A stretch of 64,000 nucleotides of DNA from Lanius collurio (taxonomy: Eukaryota > Chordata > Aves > Passeriformes > Laniidae): positions 17,996,479-18,060,478 of the forward strand of contig JACBWW010000017.1 of NCBI GenBank assembly GCA_020086605.1, in the 5' to 3' direction. Numbering within the stretch: position 1 is the stretch's first letter; each line of letters starts with the position of its first letter. Shown one piece after another: positions 44,101-55,100 of this stretch. Under the pieces are notes generated by a model, which was given only the letters and a program-made list of their open reading frames with translations, was not told the origin of the DNA and searched no databases. The position numbers were made by a program, and so were the translations under genes.

Positions 44101-47100
44101 AGAATTTCCTTCCATCATTAAAAAGACAAAGTAGTAAGTGTTTATCAGTGACTGACAGCCCTATGAATAACTATTTTCAGAATTAATATGGCACTGCAGC
44201 AACTTGTAGAAATTTCCCCCAAAATAATCCACCAAAATATTTTTCAATACATACCAAAGTTTTAAGGCATGAAATATCATCAATCAGCAGTGTAACCACA
44301 TGAAGACCCTCTCAAATGATAACAGATTCCAGTAGAACCCAAAAAAACCTGAAAACTTCACAGTATGCTACTTAAAAATGTACACTTTTATATACATGTA
44401 CAATATTCTTACCCATGTCCCTTTGAAATACCCAGGTTTTTTATACCAAGCTTTGCTGTCTCCATTTTCACAAACACATATATGATCCATAAGGCCATTG
44501 GAGTATACAAAGCACTTTCCTAATAAAATGGTATATAAGAATATAGTTAATGATTGTAAGATTGTTTTTATGCAGCAATTTCAAAATGGATATAATGGCA
44601 ATACAGATTTATCTCTAGTTAGACACAGAGGGGCAAAATAATCTTGGTGAGTCAGTAATGACAAATTAGGTCAAAAGAAAGAACATACAAATGTACCATT
44701 CAGACTGCTAGACTAAATGAAACTGCCTTCACAAGGCTCCAAGAGATATGTTTAGGTGATACTACCATCTGCTGAAAGGTAAAATTAATACATCATTATT
44801 GTATGTAACTGTAAACATATTTCAGACTTTTATATCTTTTATTACGTGACCTCAGCATCCGCTTCAAGCAGAGGTATCATATCTTAGACTGGTCTGTATT
44901 TATATTAGATCATCCCCTCTACTTGTTTTTAATTTCTTCTACATCATGTACTTTCAACCTGTTTGATAAAATATTACTGCCATTACAAAAACATACTTTA
45001 AGCTTCACACTTGCAGATTTCTGAAGGCTTTAGAACTTACTAAAAATCAGGATAGAAGACACAAGTATTTTTTCCTAATTTAATTTGCAAGTGTGACTGC
45101 AAATACCGTCACATTCAACATGCAAAACTAGTTATTTTCTTTCCTTTTAAATCTCATTTACTAAGTACAAGTAAATAGTAGGAACCATTAGCACATCTTT
45201 GAAAGCACAATATCTTCATCTATTTAGAACCCAAATGGCAAGTGACTTGGTAAGACTTCTCCATTTCAAAAATCCCTGGATTCTGGAGGAGATGAACTTT
45301 GATATAGCATCCTGACCACATAAGCTCTCTGATGAAATATTTACTAATTTAGTAACAGCTTTTTTCTGTTTAACTCAATTCAGTATTAGTTGTACCTTCT
45401 GCCATACTGAAAATGTTAAGACAGAAAAAAACCCACCTGTTTTAAATGGTATGGAAGTATGGGATTTTTTTCTGTGTCTGTTTAGTATATACTGGTGCGT
45501 TGCTTTCCCCCCACACCTACCCCACACACACACTGGAGAAACAAACTGAAACATTCTGCACCTCAGCACTGCATCATGACAACTATCAGCTAAATACAAG
45601 AGCAAAATGCAAACTGTGTCCCCCATTACACTACATATTTGTTTGTTTACCTTTATGGAATGGATTGCTTTGGGCTTGGAGTCGAATTTTGATAACATCA
45701 AGAGGAGTTACTAAAATGAAACAGAAGGCATTTAGAAACAACCTAGATGTGCTGAAAATGCTGAAGTTTACAGATGCCTTATCATGAACTTCTACAACCT
45801 CTTTTTGTTTCCAGAGGGGGAAAAAAAAAACCTAACCGTTTTTACAATGTTATCAGGCAGAGAGTAAAGGGTTGTTAGCAGACAGAGACAATGTTATCAG
45901 AGACGAAGGAGAACTACACACTCTGTATGGTTTGCGAGACGTCAAATCTATCTTTTCTAATTTACTAACAGTTGCACAGGCACCACGTATTAGAGATACA
46001 CAATGCTCATCCAAAAACCACTGTGTCATCTTGTCTGAAATTGCTAAAACTTGTTATATTATGTTCTGCTGCTGACCTTTTATAAGCTGCATATCACAAG
46101 GCATATGAAATCAAATTTTGGCCTCCAGCATATAAAACAGCAGAGCACTCTTCATGTGTTTGTACTTTTTCAATAAGCTGATCATAATACAACATTCAGA
46201 AGAAAAATGTTAAATTCATTATGTACTTTTCTTTTCTGCATGTAGCCAGTATCTAAAACTTTGGGGTTCTTGAAAAGTAAAAGAAGGTTTAGTGAACATT
46301 TCACTACTTCCACTCCAGCCCTTACAACTATCACAGGCCAAGACATGCTGAACACTACAGTGGCTGAGCAGCTGAACCACCTTCCTCTGACTATATTGGC
46401 TGAGGGCTCAATTCGGTTGCCTGCATACAAGCAGCTGGTGCCATCTGAGTCTCTAAGGTATCCAAAATACCTACGGAGTTGACAGAAATGACACAAGACC
46501 TACAACCTTACTTACCAAGTGTCAGCTAGAGTCTAAAGTCACTCTGGTCTGTGTCTTGCTGAAGACACTCCTACACACAGGCAATACAGTCACATCTCAG
46601 CTCTCTACTGCTGCCTCTCACTTGACTACCTCGTGGTTGAATATTTGGCTCACACTTCAGTAGCTAAATGTAGGGATCTAAATGTGACTCCTGCAGTTCA
46701 ACTAAATTGCTTAAAATTCAGCATCTAGTAGCATTTCAGCCACTCACACATATTCTAGCTCATTGCAGGCTGGCACTTCAGCCAGGAGCCAGTCTCCTAT
46801 AACTCTCTTGACCACCACCACCTGTACTAGAATTGTGAGTATGTACACACAATTGAAATCCATCTCGGGAATCACACAGGTCTGATGTACAGGGCACATA
46901 ATGCATCAGAAAACAAAGACTGTGAATTTGTCAGGCTCCTGATAAGATCGTATTTTATAAATATTTGGAGATTTTGTGCTTAAAAAATTGCACATTTCCC
47001 TGCAGCTTAATCCACATTAAAACCAAAGTCACAACCAAAGGCTATCTTAAAACAAAAAGTAACAGAAGCACAAAGTATGAGCTAACGAGCTTGGAGAATT

Positions 47101-47872
47101 CCATAAGGCATGAAGCACTGACTGTAACCGACCAATGCCTGCTTAGGTACACATGGGGAAGGAGGTCCTGAGTGATGTGACTGAACATGAAGCAGAAGAT
47201 GAATTCCATCTACCATCCAGAAGTTTAATAGAGTAACAAAAATGTATCCTTAAAAGCAGTTTTTAGGGAAAGAAAGGAAAAACCCAAACCTGGCGATAAA
47301 ATTCTTTGACAGGGTACGACATCAGAGCAGAATAAATGTTATTACTAAAGCGCTAACATGAAGGGAATGGCTCACAGGAACCAGCCTTGCAGGAGCTGTG
47401 TGTTGTACTGAAAAACAGACTTTTATCTAAAATATTTTCTAAGCAGCAGGAAATATGGAAATTAATTTTTATTAATAATTTTGTTTCTCCTCAACAGAAA
47501 GAAGAAACTTCTCAACAGAAAGAATGAGTAACTACACCAAATGGAAATAAAGAAACAGAAATTAGAAGTTAATCAATATTATTCTTGTTTTCAGAAATGG
47601 TTAGAGATTATCAGGGACAGAAAAGATTTCAATTAACCATGCTTTTTAACAGACAAACAAAAATATATTTGTTGAACACATTAGTGGAAACATACATAAG
47701 CAGACATCATGCTGTTAAACTGAAGAGTAATCACTTTGTAAAGATTCTCTCTGTGGCCAGCTTCATAGTTTACCTTACCAAAAAATGATGTAATTATAGC
47801 TCCACAACAAGAGGCTATTGCTTGCTGAACGATGGTTAGTTTTTGTACACTGATACCACTCATTTCAGCCAT
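35108..47872 (-). CDS. SLC25A40: SLC25A40, mitochondrial carrier (glutathione import), complete coding region
   Basis: Minus-strand coding exons in transcript order: 47872-47779, 45710-45651, 44519-44413, 43869-43802, 42163-42039, 40802-40629, 38954-38845, 38507-38426, 36892-36812 and 35223-35108 (stop TAA 35110-35108). They join in frame to 338 residues, the length I recall for the human protein. Three mitochondrial-carrier repeats are visible. Signatures are PLDVIKIR (34-41), PLELIRTR (160-167) and PFDVMKTH (254-261); the last lacks the final basic residue. Cysteines 54, 66 and 68 lie in the first matrix loop, a region that in paralogue SLC25A39 is reported to sense iron-sulfur. SLC25A39 and SLC25A40 support glutathione import into the mitochondrial matrix across the inner membrane. 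The chosen ATG has G at -3 and +4, a strong context. Unusual: Gly196 replaces the basic residue in the second-repeat W-R-G motif. SLC25A39 is less likely because of synteny. Confidence 0.95.
35553..35611 (+). repeat. Direct repeat, 22 bp, period 37
   Basis: Two identical 22-bp copies (beginning AATCCTGGTCACATG) lie at 35553-35574 and 35590-35611, separated by 15 bp of AT-rich sequence that partly repeats the last bases. It looks like a recent replication-slippage or short-duplication event. Confidence 0.9.
36283..36690. repeat. Probable avian interspersed repeat, unclassified
   Basis: The block has higher G+C than its flanks. Phrases such as TTTGCTGGGATACATTG, CTTGGGCCCCTCTTCCCTCC and AGGGCTTTATCCC match my memory of a sequence that recurs in bird genomes. 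I do not know the family name or the true orientation. It ends about 120 bp from SLC25A40 exon 36812-36892. Confidence 0.4.
36893..38425 (-). other. SLC25A40 intron
   Basis: The donor is GTAAGT at 38425 (minus) and the acceptor TATTGAG ends at 36893, a weak site chosen because it alone keeps the frame. It contains one short CR1 fragment at 38020-38095; the rest is AT-rich. Confidence 0.7.
38020..38095 (-). repeat. CR1 LINE 3' tail fragment, minus orientation
   Basis: The plus strand reads AATCATAGAATAGTTTGGGT, then AAAGGGACCTTTACTGGTCA and TCTAATCCAACCTCCCTGC. This is the reverse complement of a CR1 3' end, only about 75 bp long. Confidence 0.85.
38955..40628 (-). other. SLC25A40 intron
   Basis: The donor is GTGGGG, a less common form. 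The sequence is AT-rich. Short minus-strand open frames at 38939-40521 show no family resemblance. Nothing else was seen. Confidence 0.65.
40803..42038 (-). other. SLC25A40 intron
   Basis: The donor is GTAAGT and the acceptor CTTTGCAG. AT-rich, with a T11 run near 41171-41181. No repeat family or exon was recognised. Confidence 0.65.
42839..42886 (+). repeat. Imperfect direct repeat, 22 bp, period 26
   Basis: Copies at 42839-42860 (CCAGTAAAGAAGTTCTGTTC then TC) and 42865-42886 differ at two positions. They are separated by 4 bp. The second copy runs into an inverted repeat. Confidence 0.85.
42878..42900. repeat. Inverted repeat, 9-bp stem, 5-nt loop
   Basis: TCTGTTCTC (42878-42886) pairs perfectly with GAGAACAGA (42892-42900) around the loop TGCTG. 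The two arms contain TGTTCT and AGAACA, which are steroid-receptor half-site words, but their spacing and order do not match a classical response element. Confidence 0.85.
43230..43535 (+). repeat. Probable old CR1 remnant, sense
   Basis: Words such as GAGAAGACCAGGAGATCTGA, TGCAATGTTTAAATATGTC and the end TGATTCAATGACCCTATGA follow the order of CR1 3' UTR sequence. Divergence is strong and the internal match is patchy. Confidence 0.4.
43950..43972. repeat. (AATT)n simple repeat
   Basis: About five AATT units in a row, intronic in SLC25A40, just upstream (minus strand) of exon 43869-43802. Confidence 0.9.
44520..45650 (-). other. SLC25A40 intron
   Basis: The donor is GTAAAC and the acceptor TTTTATTAG. 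AT-rich. The open frames at 45375-45787 overlap the neighbouring exon on both strands and are chance. A pyrimidine/CA stretch lies near 45505-45535. Confidence 0.65.
45711..47778 (-). other. SLC25A40 intron, 2.1 kb
   Basis: The donor is GTAAGG and the acceptor TTTCATTTTAG. A 14-bp direct repeat (CTCAACAGAAAGAA at 47490-47503 and 47511-47524) is visible. No family repeat or exon was recognised, including the open frames at 46182-46496. Confidence 0.65.
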
Positions 47873-47882
47873 AGCTTTATTC

Positions 47883-48925
47883 CTGGAGAACAAAAACCTG
47901 TTAAGGAACAACAAAAAAAAATATTGTAAAACTATGCTCAAAACTTGCAGAAAAAAATTAAGGGAAAATATTTAAAATTTCCATTACTAAGTTATGTAGA
48001 AGCAGCAATATTACCTGTCTACTTATATACAAGCCTCTCAGTAATTTTTGAGATTATTTGAGAGTATCTGAGCCATATTTGGCAAGTAAGTTTTCTGAAG
48101 ACAATAAATCTTCAAAATCCTTCTTAATTACAACATTTGTATATTCCTGCAAACCACATTAAATCTTTAACATGCATTACTTTTAAATGCAACAAAGTGT
48201 TTATAGACATGCAAATAATCCTTACAAAGATAAATTCCCAGCCTGGTGCCCATGAACTGAAGCACTGCAGAATAATTCATGCAGCCGCTCTCTTGCTCCC
48301 ACCTCTCCTGAGAGAACCCAGAGAAGTCTCCTGGCTGATCCAACAGCCACAGCCTGCTAGCACTGACTGTGTACCCTGGCACGCTCCTCGTGTAATCGAC
48401 AGGGAGCAACGAGTAACAATGCTACTATCAAATGTTAATTCCTTGAACAAATCCTGCTCTACAGCTGCACAGGCACGGTCACAGCAATTTAGGAATGCAC
48501 TCAGAGTAATTGCAACTAGCCAGGACAGGAGAAGACAGTAAAACCAAAAATATTTCAGAAAATAAAAACCCCAAATACAGGCGTCTCCCAAAATGCACCG
48601 CTGTACTTAAGCGCAGCCCTAACTTTATTAGTGACGTTGATCTAAGCTTTTCATGGGTTCCACATGAATGTTTTGTTATTTTCATTACGTTTCAATTTAG
48701 ATAGAAAAGATTAAGTTGCACAAACCAATTCTGGCCTCTCAGGTGCTAACAACTGCAACGGTGGGTGAGGATATTTCATTTATCTTTCACTTAGAAGAGG
48801 ACCGCTGCCCAGAATTGCGTACATACCCATTTAGCACCAGCGCCCGTCTGCGCCCGCCAGAGGCAAAGGTCTCCACGGCTGAAACACAGTCCGAGGCGAG
48901 GAGGGCAGGGCGCTGGTACTCTTAC
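47883..48925 (-). other. SLC25A40 first intron
   Basis: This is the intron between the inferred non-coding exon 1 and the start-codon exon. AT-rich at the low-coordinate side, rising in G+C toward the promoter. Open frames at 48137-48591 on both strands lack any family resemblance. Confidence 0.5.
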
Positions 48926-49010
48926 CCCGCCTCCCGAGCCAAGGCCGCCAAGCTCCTTCCCCGCGGCCTCCTTGCCTCCTTCCCTGCCCTGGCGCCGCCC
49001 CTCGGCGGGA
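48926..49010 (-). other. SLC25A40: Probable non-coding first exon of SLC25A40
   Basis: On the minus strand a good donor (GGG/GTAAGAG) sits at 48925-48921 inside the CpG-rich island. The next exon carries the start codon and begins at 47882 (acceptor TTCTCCAG) or 47897 (acceptor CTTAACAG). Human SLC25A40 also starts translation in a downstream exon. The 5' limit given is a guess because no start site can be read. Confidence 0.4.
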
Positions 49011-49016
49011 GGGGCC

Positions 49017-49032
49017 CGGCCCGCGCGGGCCG
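49017..49032. promoter_or_regulatory. 16-bp perfect GC palindrome in the shared promoter
   Basis: CGGCCCGCGCGGGCCG equals its own reverse complement. It sits between the two divergent genes. It could be a dimeric factor site or simply GC-rich chance; the sequence alone does not decide. Confidence 0.6.
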
Positions 49033-49063
49033 TTGGTGAGGGCGCAGGAGCGGCTGTGGCGGA

Positions 49064-49071
49064 GGCGGGAA
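49064..49071 (+). promoter_or_regulatory. E2F-like site GGCGGGAA
   Basis: This is the reverse complement of the E2F core TTCCCGCC. It lies 71 bp before the DBF4 start codon. DBF4 is a known cell-cycle gene induced at G1/S by E2F, so the position makes sense. Binding is inferred. Confidence 0.55.
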
Positions 49072-49123
49072 GGCGGCCGTGCACCGGCCGTGCTGATCCG
49101 GGGTGCCGGCGGCGCAGAGCACG

Positions 49124-49129
49124 ATGTGA
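49124..49129 (+). other. Start-stop uORF (ATG-TGA) before DBF4
   Basis: An ATG followed directly by TGA lies 12 bp upstream of the DBF4 initiation codon. It is a minimal upstream ORF if the transcript starts further 5', which is likely but not shown. Confidence 0.5.
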
Positions 49130-49133
49130 CTCC

Positions 49134-49141
49134 GCGGGAAA
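49134..49141 (+). promoter_or_regulatory. E2F-like site GCGGGAAA abutting the DBF4 start codon
   Basis: This is a match to the reverse complement of TTTCCCGC and ends one base before the ATG. If the transcription start is upstream, the site is within the transcribed 5' leader. Binding is inferred from motif and gene class. Confidence 0.5.
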
Positions 49142-52100
49142 ATGAAGCCGAGCGCTGCCGAGGCCGCCGACAAAGGAGCGCGTCCCCGTAAGTGGCAGGG
49201 GGCTGTGGGCAGCGCGGGGGAGCTGCCGCCGTTCAGGCCTTTCTTCGCAGGTGCCGCCATCCCGGCTGGGGCTGTGAGGCGCCGCAGCCCGCCCGGTGCC
49301 GGGTTTGGGCCCGAGCCGTCCTCGGGCTGGCGCAGCTAAAAGGGCCTTTGTGTGACTCGGGGAGTTAAAGCATGTCCCTGGTGTGTGGGGAGTCGCCGGG
49401 CCGGTGCTGCGCGAGCTGCTCCCCCCGGGCAGGGCTTCCCTGGGTTTGCACGGAGGGCTCCTTAGGCCCAGGGTGTGAGAACGCACCCCCTTTGAGCGAG
49501 AAACTCTTTATTGTTATTGCAGTCCTGCTAATGCGCTCCAAACTTTTGATTATCCCTGAGAAGTTTGATATGCATGCTCCAGTATTAATTGCAGTGTTAA
49601 GTGTGTTAACTTTGAACGCCCCTGGCATGTGTGTGCTGAGTATAACACCATATTGGATCCCTGATCATCTACAGAATTTTCCTGCACGCTTGCCTAGCAC
49701 CCATCTTTTCTGTTTAGATTCAATATCAGTTACACCAACCTATGCCTCTCCATTTTCTTGTTTGTCTTGTTTTTTTTTATCTTCCAGATCCTACAAAACT
49801 GTTATTCCTGCCTTATTTAGTGTGCTCATAAACCTTACTTAGATAATTTTGCAGCATGAGTAGTGGTTCTGCTCCGTTCCCTAAGACTGTTTCGGGGAGG
49901 GAAGGAATACTTAACAGAGGGACTATTTTGCGTGTTGGCTTTTTGTCTTCAGAAGAGGCCTGCTCACTTCCTGTAGCAGCTCTCATTGTCTTGAGCTTCT
50001 CCAGTATAGAAGCAATTAGGAGCAAGTCAGTGAGGAAGAAAAATGTAAAACCAATATGTGCAAATATACTTCGAGCAACTTGTTCTAGTGAAAGATGTCC
50101 CTGCCCCTCTCTTGCAGGGAGGTTGAAACTACATGATCTATAAGGCCCATTCCAGCCCAAGCTATTCTATAGAATCTTGGTCCATCCATTTCCATAATTT
50201 AGGAATTGTCCTTTTTGAAAATAAACCCAAAACTCAGTTCAGTTTAAATTGCCTTTTCTTTTTTTCTTTCAGCAGATGGAATACAAGCAAAACCAGAAAA
50301 TATAAGATCTTCCTTGAAGAATGTGAAAAAAGACACAGGAAAACCAGAGAAACTAAAATTTAAGCCGCTCACTGGGAAGGTGTTTTACCTTGATATCCCA
50401 TCAAATGTGATCTCTGAAAAGTTAGGAAAGGACCTCAAAGAGCTAGGAGGGGTAAGTTAATAATAGAGACTTTTATGAACCTAGAAGGAAATATGCCTGG
50501 GTGGAATGCCTTTTTTGGGTTTTTTTGTGACTGCATTTTAATGTTTATACCTATCTGAGATGGGGTCTTATTTTTTCTGTTTGTCTTAAACTTTAATACA
50601 AACAATGAGAAACTTTAGTACAAACAATGAGCTGATTTTTTGTCTGCTGCTTCTGACTATATTGATGTGTTTACATGTTACAACTAACAGTGTTCAGCTG
50701 AACCTGGAAGAGATTAAAGGAAGAGTTTTGTGTATATTTACTGTAAGTCAGTAACTTCACTAACTACTTTTTGTACACAGTATCTTAGTGAGTATTTTTT
50801 AATACCCTTACTTAACTAATAACTTTTATAAGCATCTTGCTAATATTTTTCCTAATTCTCCCTTCTGTGTGGGAGAAACTTATTGATAAAAGCAAGTACA
50901 GGAGATGATGATAATGTTAATTGCATTGCTTGTATTACTAAACACCTTTTAAGCACAGAGGCAGAAGGGATCTGCTTAAATAGCTGGCTGTCTGAACATT
51001 GCTTTGGCATTACTTCTTTGGCCTTAGAGGGACACTGAGCAGCTTTATGAAACTGGTACTTGTCTGAAATCATAGTAGCAGTAAGGAATAGCAATAACAC
51101 GGTTTTGAGTTAAGTGCATTGTTTTACATTTAACATCAAATAAGTGCATGCTGTCATTTGTCTTTCTCTCTAAACCAGAATTTTAGGAATTCATGTGTGA
51201 AAAGTAAGGTCAAAACTCCAAGGCTGAAAAGGAAGTTTTTTTGCCTTATTCTGAGAATTAAGTGCCTCAGTCTGAGGTACTTAACAGCCTCAAAATCAAG
51301 TGCCACATGTCATTGTTACTTCTGTGGAATGCACCCAGAAGTGCCTCTCTGTATGTCCTGTTTCTGTAAAAAGTACATAGAGCAGAATTGAAAGGTACTG
51401 TTTTAAGCTGTGTGATTTTGCTTTCCAAACTGATTAGTGGAAAAGACGAAAATACTTCAAACTATACAAACTGACATGAAATAACAAGGCAAGTAGCTGA
51501 CAATCACACTGTAGTTGGCAATGAAAGACTGAAGGAGCAAAATGGAAGAGAGTAAACACAGAATAACCACATTTTTATATTGCTGAGTATAAGAATGTAA
51601 ACGTAAGATTTTACTTTTTTGAGAAGTGTTATGAATAATATAGGTGTGAAACATGGTAGCTATCCTGAAATTTTAGTTTTTCTGCTAGTTCTAAACTCAA
51701 TAAATTTATAGCTCCTTGCAGACTGTAAATTACATTTGCAAACACCTACCTTTAAGTTTAGCTGAACACTTATGTGTAATTTCTGTTATCTAAAATTAGA
51801 GAGAGTTGTTTTCCTTAGTCTGAATTACTCTGTTATTCCTTAATGTAGTGTTTACATTCTTATACTTGGAAAGTATTGCAGGTACATAGTAAAAAAAAAT
51901 GATAATAATTGAAACAAAGCAGAGCTCTTTTGATAAAGATTGCAAAATTAAGGAATTGAAATTGGAATTTGTGACTGGTAAGACGCGAGTACAACTCAAT
52001 TGTCTTTGTCATCCAGATATTTAGAAAATATTTTCTTGTTTATTCAGTGTTTTTGAACTTTTTTGTTTTAGAAGTTTTATTGCTTTCCTTAAAAATATTC

Positions 52101-55100
52101 AATGTAAAATTGAGTTACTGATCTATTGTCCTGAATTAATTATTTGCTTTTTATCTTTTTATTTAGAGAGTGGAGAGTTTTCTTAGTAAAGATATCAACT
52201 ATCTGGTGACTAATAAAAAGGAGGCAAAATTTGCATCAGCTCTTGGCCAGATTTCTCCTGTTCCTAGTCCAGAATCTGCACCTAATGGAGGAGGAGGAAA
52301 TGGTTCACCTCATCCTAGCAACCGAAAACATCGAAATGATGGAAGTTCATTTAAGATAGTAGATACAGTAAGTTTCTTAGTACTGCAAATCAGCTGCAAC
52401 CCATGGGATATGCTCTTACAATTTTTCTCCTATTTTGTTTCCTTAAGGTGGCAGCAGTTCCTTGGGTGAATAAGGGGTTTTCTTTCAAACATACTTTTAC
52501 ACTTACTCAGGTTGACTTGTTAACTAACTCAAACTAATTCAGCAGTTTTTTTGAAACTAATTTTAAAAACGAGCCATTTTTGCAAGTAAGCAGAGTACAC
52601 TGAAATCTGTTCTAATGTAGTATGTCTGACTTGATGTCATGTTTGACAGCTGGATCAGGCACGTGATGACTTGCAGTGATTCCTGTCTCTAGCAACACGG
52701 CTATTAAAATCTGGCTGATGAGGTGTTGTTGATGCTGATACCTGCAGAAACACTGTTGATAGTAGTAGGAAATAATTAAAATGGAACATTATGAATACTA
52801 AGTTTCTCTGAGCTCTTTCTTAGGGGAGCACATTAATTGCAACAGTTAGTATCTGAATTTATTCAGGTTTAAGTGAAGTTGCTTACATGGGCAAGTCTTG
52901 TGTCCTTTGAAAATACGGTTGAAATACTTGGCTGTACGGTATGTATGGTGCTTATTTAGAAACATCACTGAGCCAGACTACAAGCTGATCTTTGTATTGC
53001 ATAGGTCAGGGCACCTCATTTTGCAAACAACCTGGATAGGTAAAGACAGCTTATTATGAATAAGCAGCAAAAAGTAGAAAAAGGAAATGCACTGGTGATG
53101 GAAAAGCAGAGGATAAGACAGAAGCTATGATTATATTCATGACTATTAGCTTAATTTTTACAAATTCAGCTGATGAAACCTCATCTTCTGGTGTGTGTCA
53201 CTGGCTGCTTATTCCCACTGTCTGTGTTGTTCCAGCCCTAACATTGCAGTGGCCTATTTTGGCTGAAAAGGATTACTTGTTGGGGGTTTTTTGGTTTTGT
53301 GTTTTTTCCCCTTAGACTGTATCAACCATAACCTTATGAGAAAAATGCACATTATTGAAAAATACAATGAACAAACGGAGACCCTTGTAGCTAACATATG
53401 TATTCTTGGAGAGCAATGTAGTTTGTCTGACTTCACTACAAATGTGTTTCTGTTTTAATGTAGGTACGTATGAGCAGAGGAAAATCCTTGGTTGAAAAAG
53501 CAATCAAAGAACAGGTAAGCCAAATTATCAACAAATTTGTGCTTCAGAACCTTTGGTGGTCTGTTCTTGTAGAAATCAAGCAGTAGTAAAAGTAGTCTTA
53601 GTGGTTTTAGACAGAAGTCAGCCATGGAAGTGAAGTGTCAGGTATGTTTTCTGGGTACTACCTGAAGAATTGAAAGTCTGGAGTCCTAGGACAAGTATTA
53701 AAATTTGTCAGGATTGATAATATAACTAGCATTTTAGAGGTGCTCATGGAGTTAATGTGTAAATTCACTGTCTTCAAATCTTACCATAAAATGTGACAAT
53801 AAAGAACAGTTTTGGTTTTCTGAAGGTTTAAATATATTCTTCTGATGGTGAGGTGCTGTAATACAGAGACGGAAGAGGAGTCTTAGGAGAGTGGTAGTCT
53901 AATGGCTAAGAAGCAAAGCATCTGCATTTCATAGCACATGTTATATTTGTAATTCTTTTAAGTAATCTACTATGCATTTTTTAAGATAATTAATATAATT
54001 TATTGCTTGCAGGACTTAATCCCTTCTGGTAGTATACTATCCAATGCTTTGAGCTGGGGAGTGAAGATCCTTCATATTGATGGTAAATATTTTTTTGTTA
54101 GATGAAGCCTGACTTGAACTTGTACTGTTCATTTAACTATTCTTTTGTTGAATTCAAAATATTAAAAATTATGTCAAACATAGAAAAATTGAGTCAACTG
54201 AGTATAATTCTCCTCTTTTTGCCAGATGTTAAGAATTGCATTGAACAAAAGAAAAGGGAGCTCTATCTAATCAAAAGAGCAGGCAGTTCTTCTAAAGATG
54301 TGGTAAGTGCCTCTGCTGTTTATAAAAATGCCATTTGTTTCATTAATTAAGAAAACACTACGTACTAAATACTAAGTACTGCCTGCTGTGAAGCTTGTAG
54401 ATTTTATTTTAATGAAGGTATTGCTCATTTTGAGGTTTTCACAGACTAGTATGTTTTGTGAATTGATTTAAAAACCATCCTTGAAAAACACAAAGTATTT
54501 GCTGTATATTTCAATGTTATTTTAAAATAGCTTTAATAGTAGCATTGATTCCGTAATGTGTAGACATGTGCTATTACAAAGGATATCTAATAATCAGAAG
54601 TGCTGAACTGTCTAAAGTTTCCCTTCTGCTTGCCTCAAAAGTAATAAATAATAAAATGTATTGTGGCTTTAATATGATGTAGATGGCAGCTAAGTTGCTT
54701 TGTATAATTTTCCTTGTGACACTGTGATTAGAAATGCTTTCATTTTGATGGGCCTTTTCGAAAAATCATAGTTTTGTTTCCTGGAGAAGCTGACTCTATA
54801 GGGAATCTGCAACTCTTCTTTCGTAAAGAATGTGCATAAAGAATGTTCACGCTCTTCTGCCAATAACGTGCAGTTGGCATGTGAAAATGACATTAAAGCT
54901 TGTATGTCTTATGTGCTTCATCTGCAGTTGCTCTGTAATTGGCACAATTGTCTAGTGTAGCTGTGGGGCCTGATAAGTGCATGGAACCAAACTACCTAGT
55001 GTGTGTTACTTTGTTTTGGAATGTAATATTGGCTAGTTATTGAGGCTACACAAAATCCTCTGCCAAATCATCGCTGTGTTCATGGATAGCGAGTGAGACT

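Larger units (their letters stand above)
48835..49480. promoter_or_regulatory. CpG island and bidirectional SLC25A40/DBF4 promoter
   Basis: CG dinucleotides are dense here and rare in the flanking sequence. The DBF4 start codon lies at 49142 (plus) and the inferred SLC25A40 exon 1 donor at 48925 (minus), so the two genes are head-to-head with transcription start sites likely within about 200 bp. Visible elements are a GC box (GCCGCCCC, 48994-49001), a 16-bp palindrome (49017-49032) and two E2F-like sites (49064-49071 and 49134-49141). No TATA box is seen, as expected for a CpG promoter. Confidence 0.85.

Noticed and set aside
45375..45787. Overlapping open frames on both strands
   Set aside because: They share bases with SLC25A40 exon 45651-45710; the real reading frame is the short exon only.
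48137..48541. 134-codon plus-strand open frame
   Set aside because: Falls in the first SLC25A40 intron without splice or start context, and no family match.
48791..49486. 231-codon minus-strand open frame across the promoter
   Set aside because: Pro/Arg/Ala-rich translation of a CpG island, no family resemblance, and it overlaps the DBF4 start on the opposite strand.
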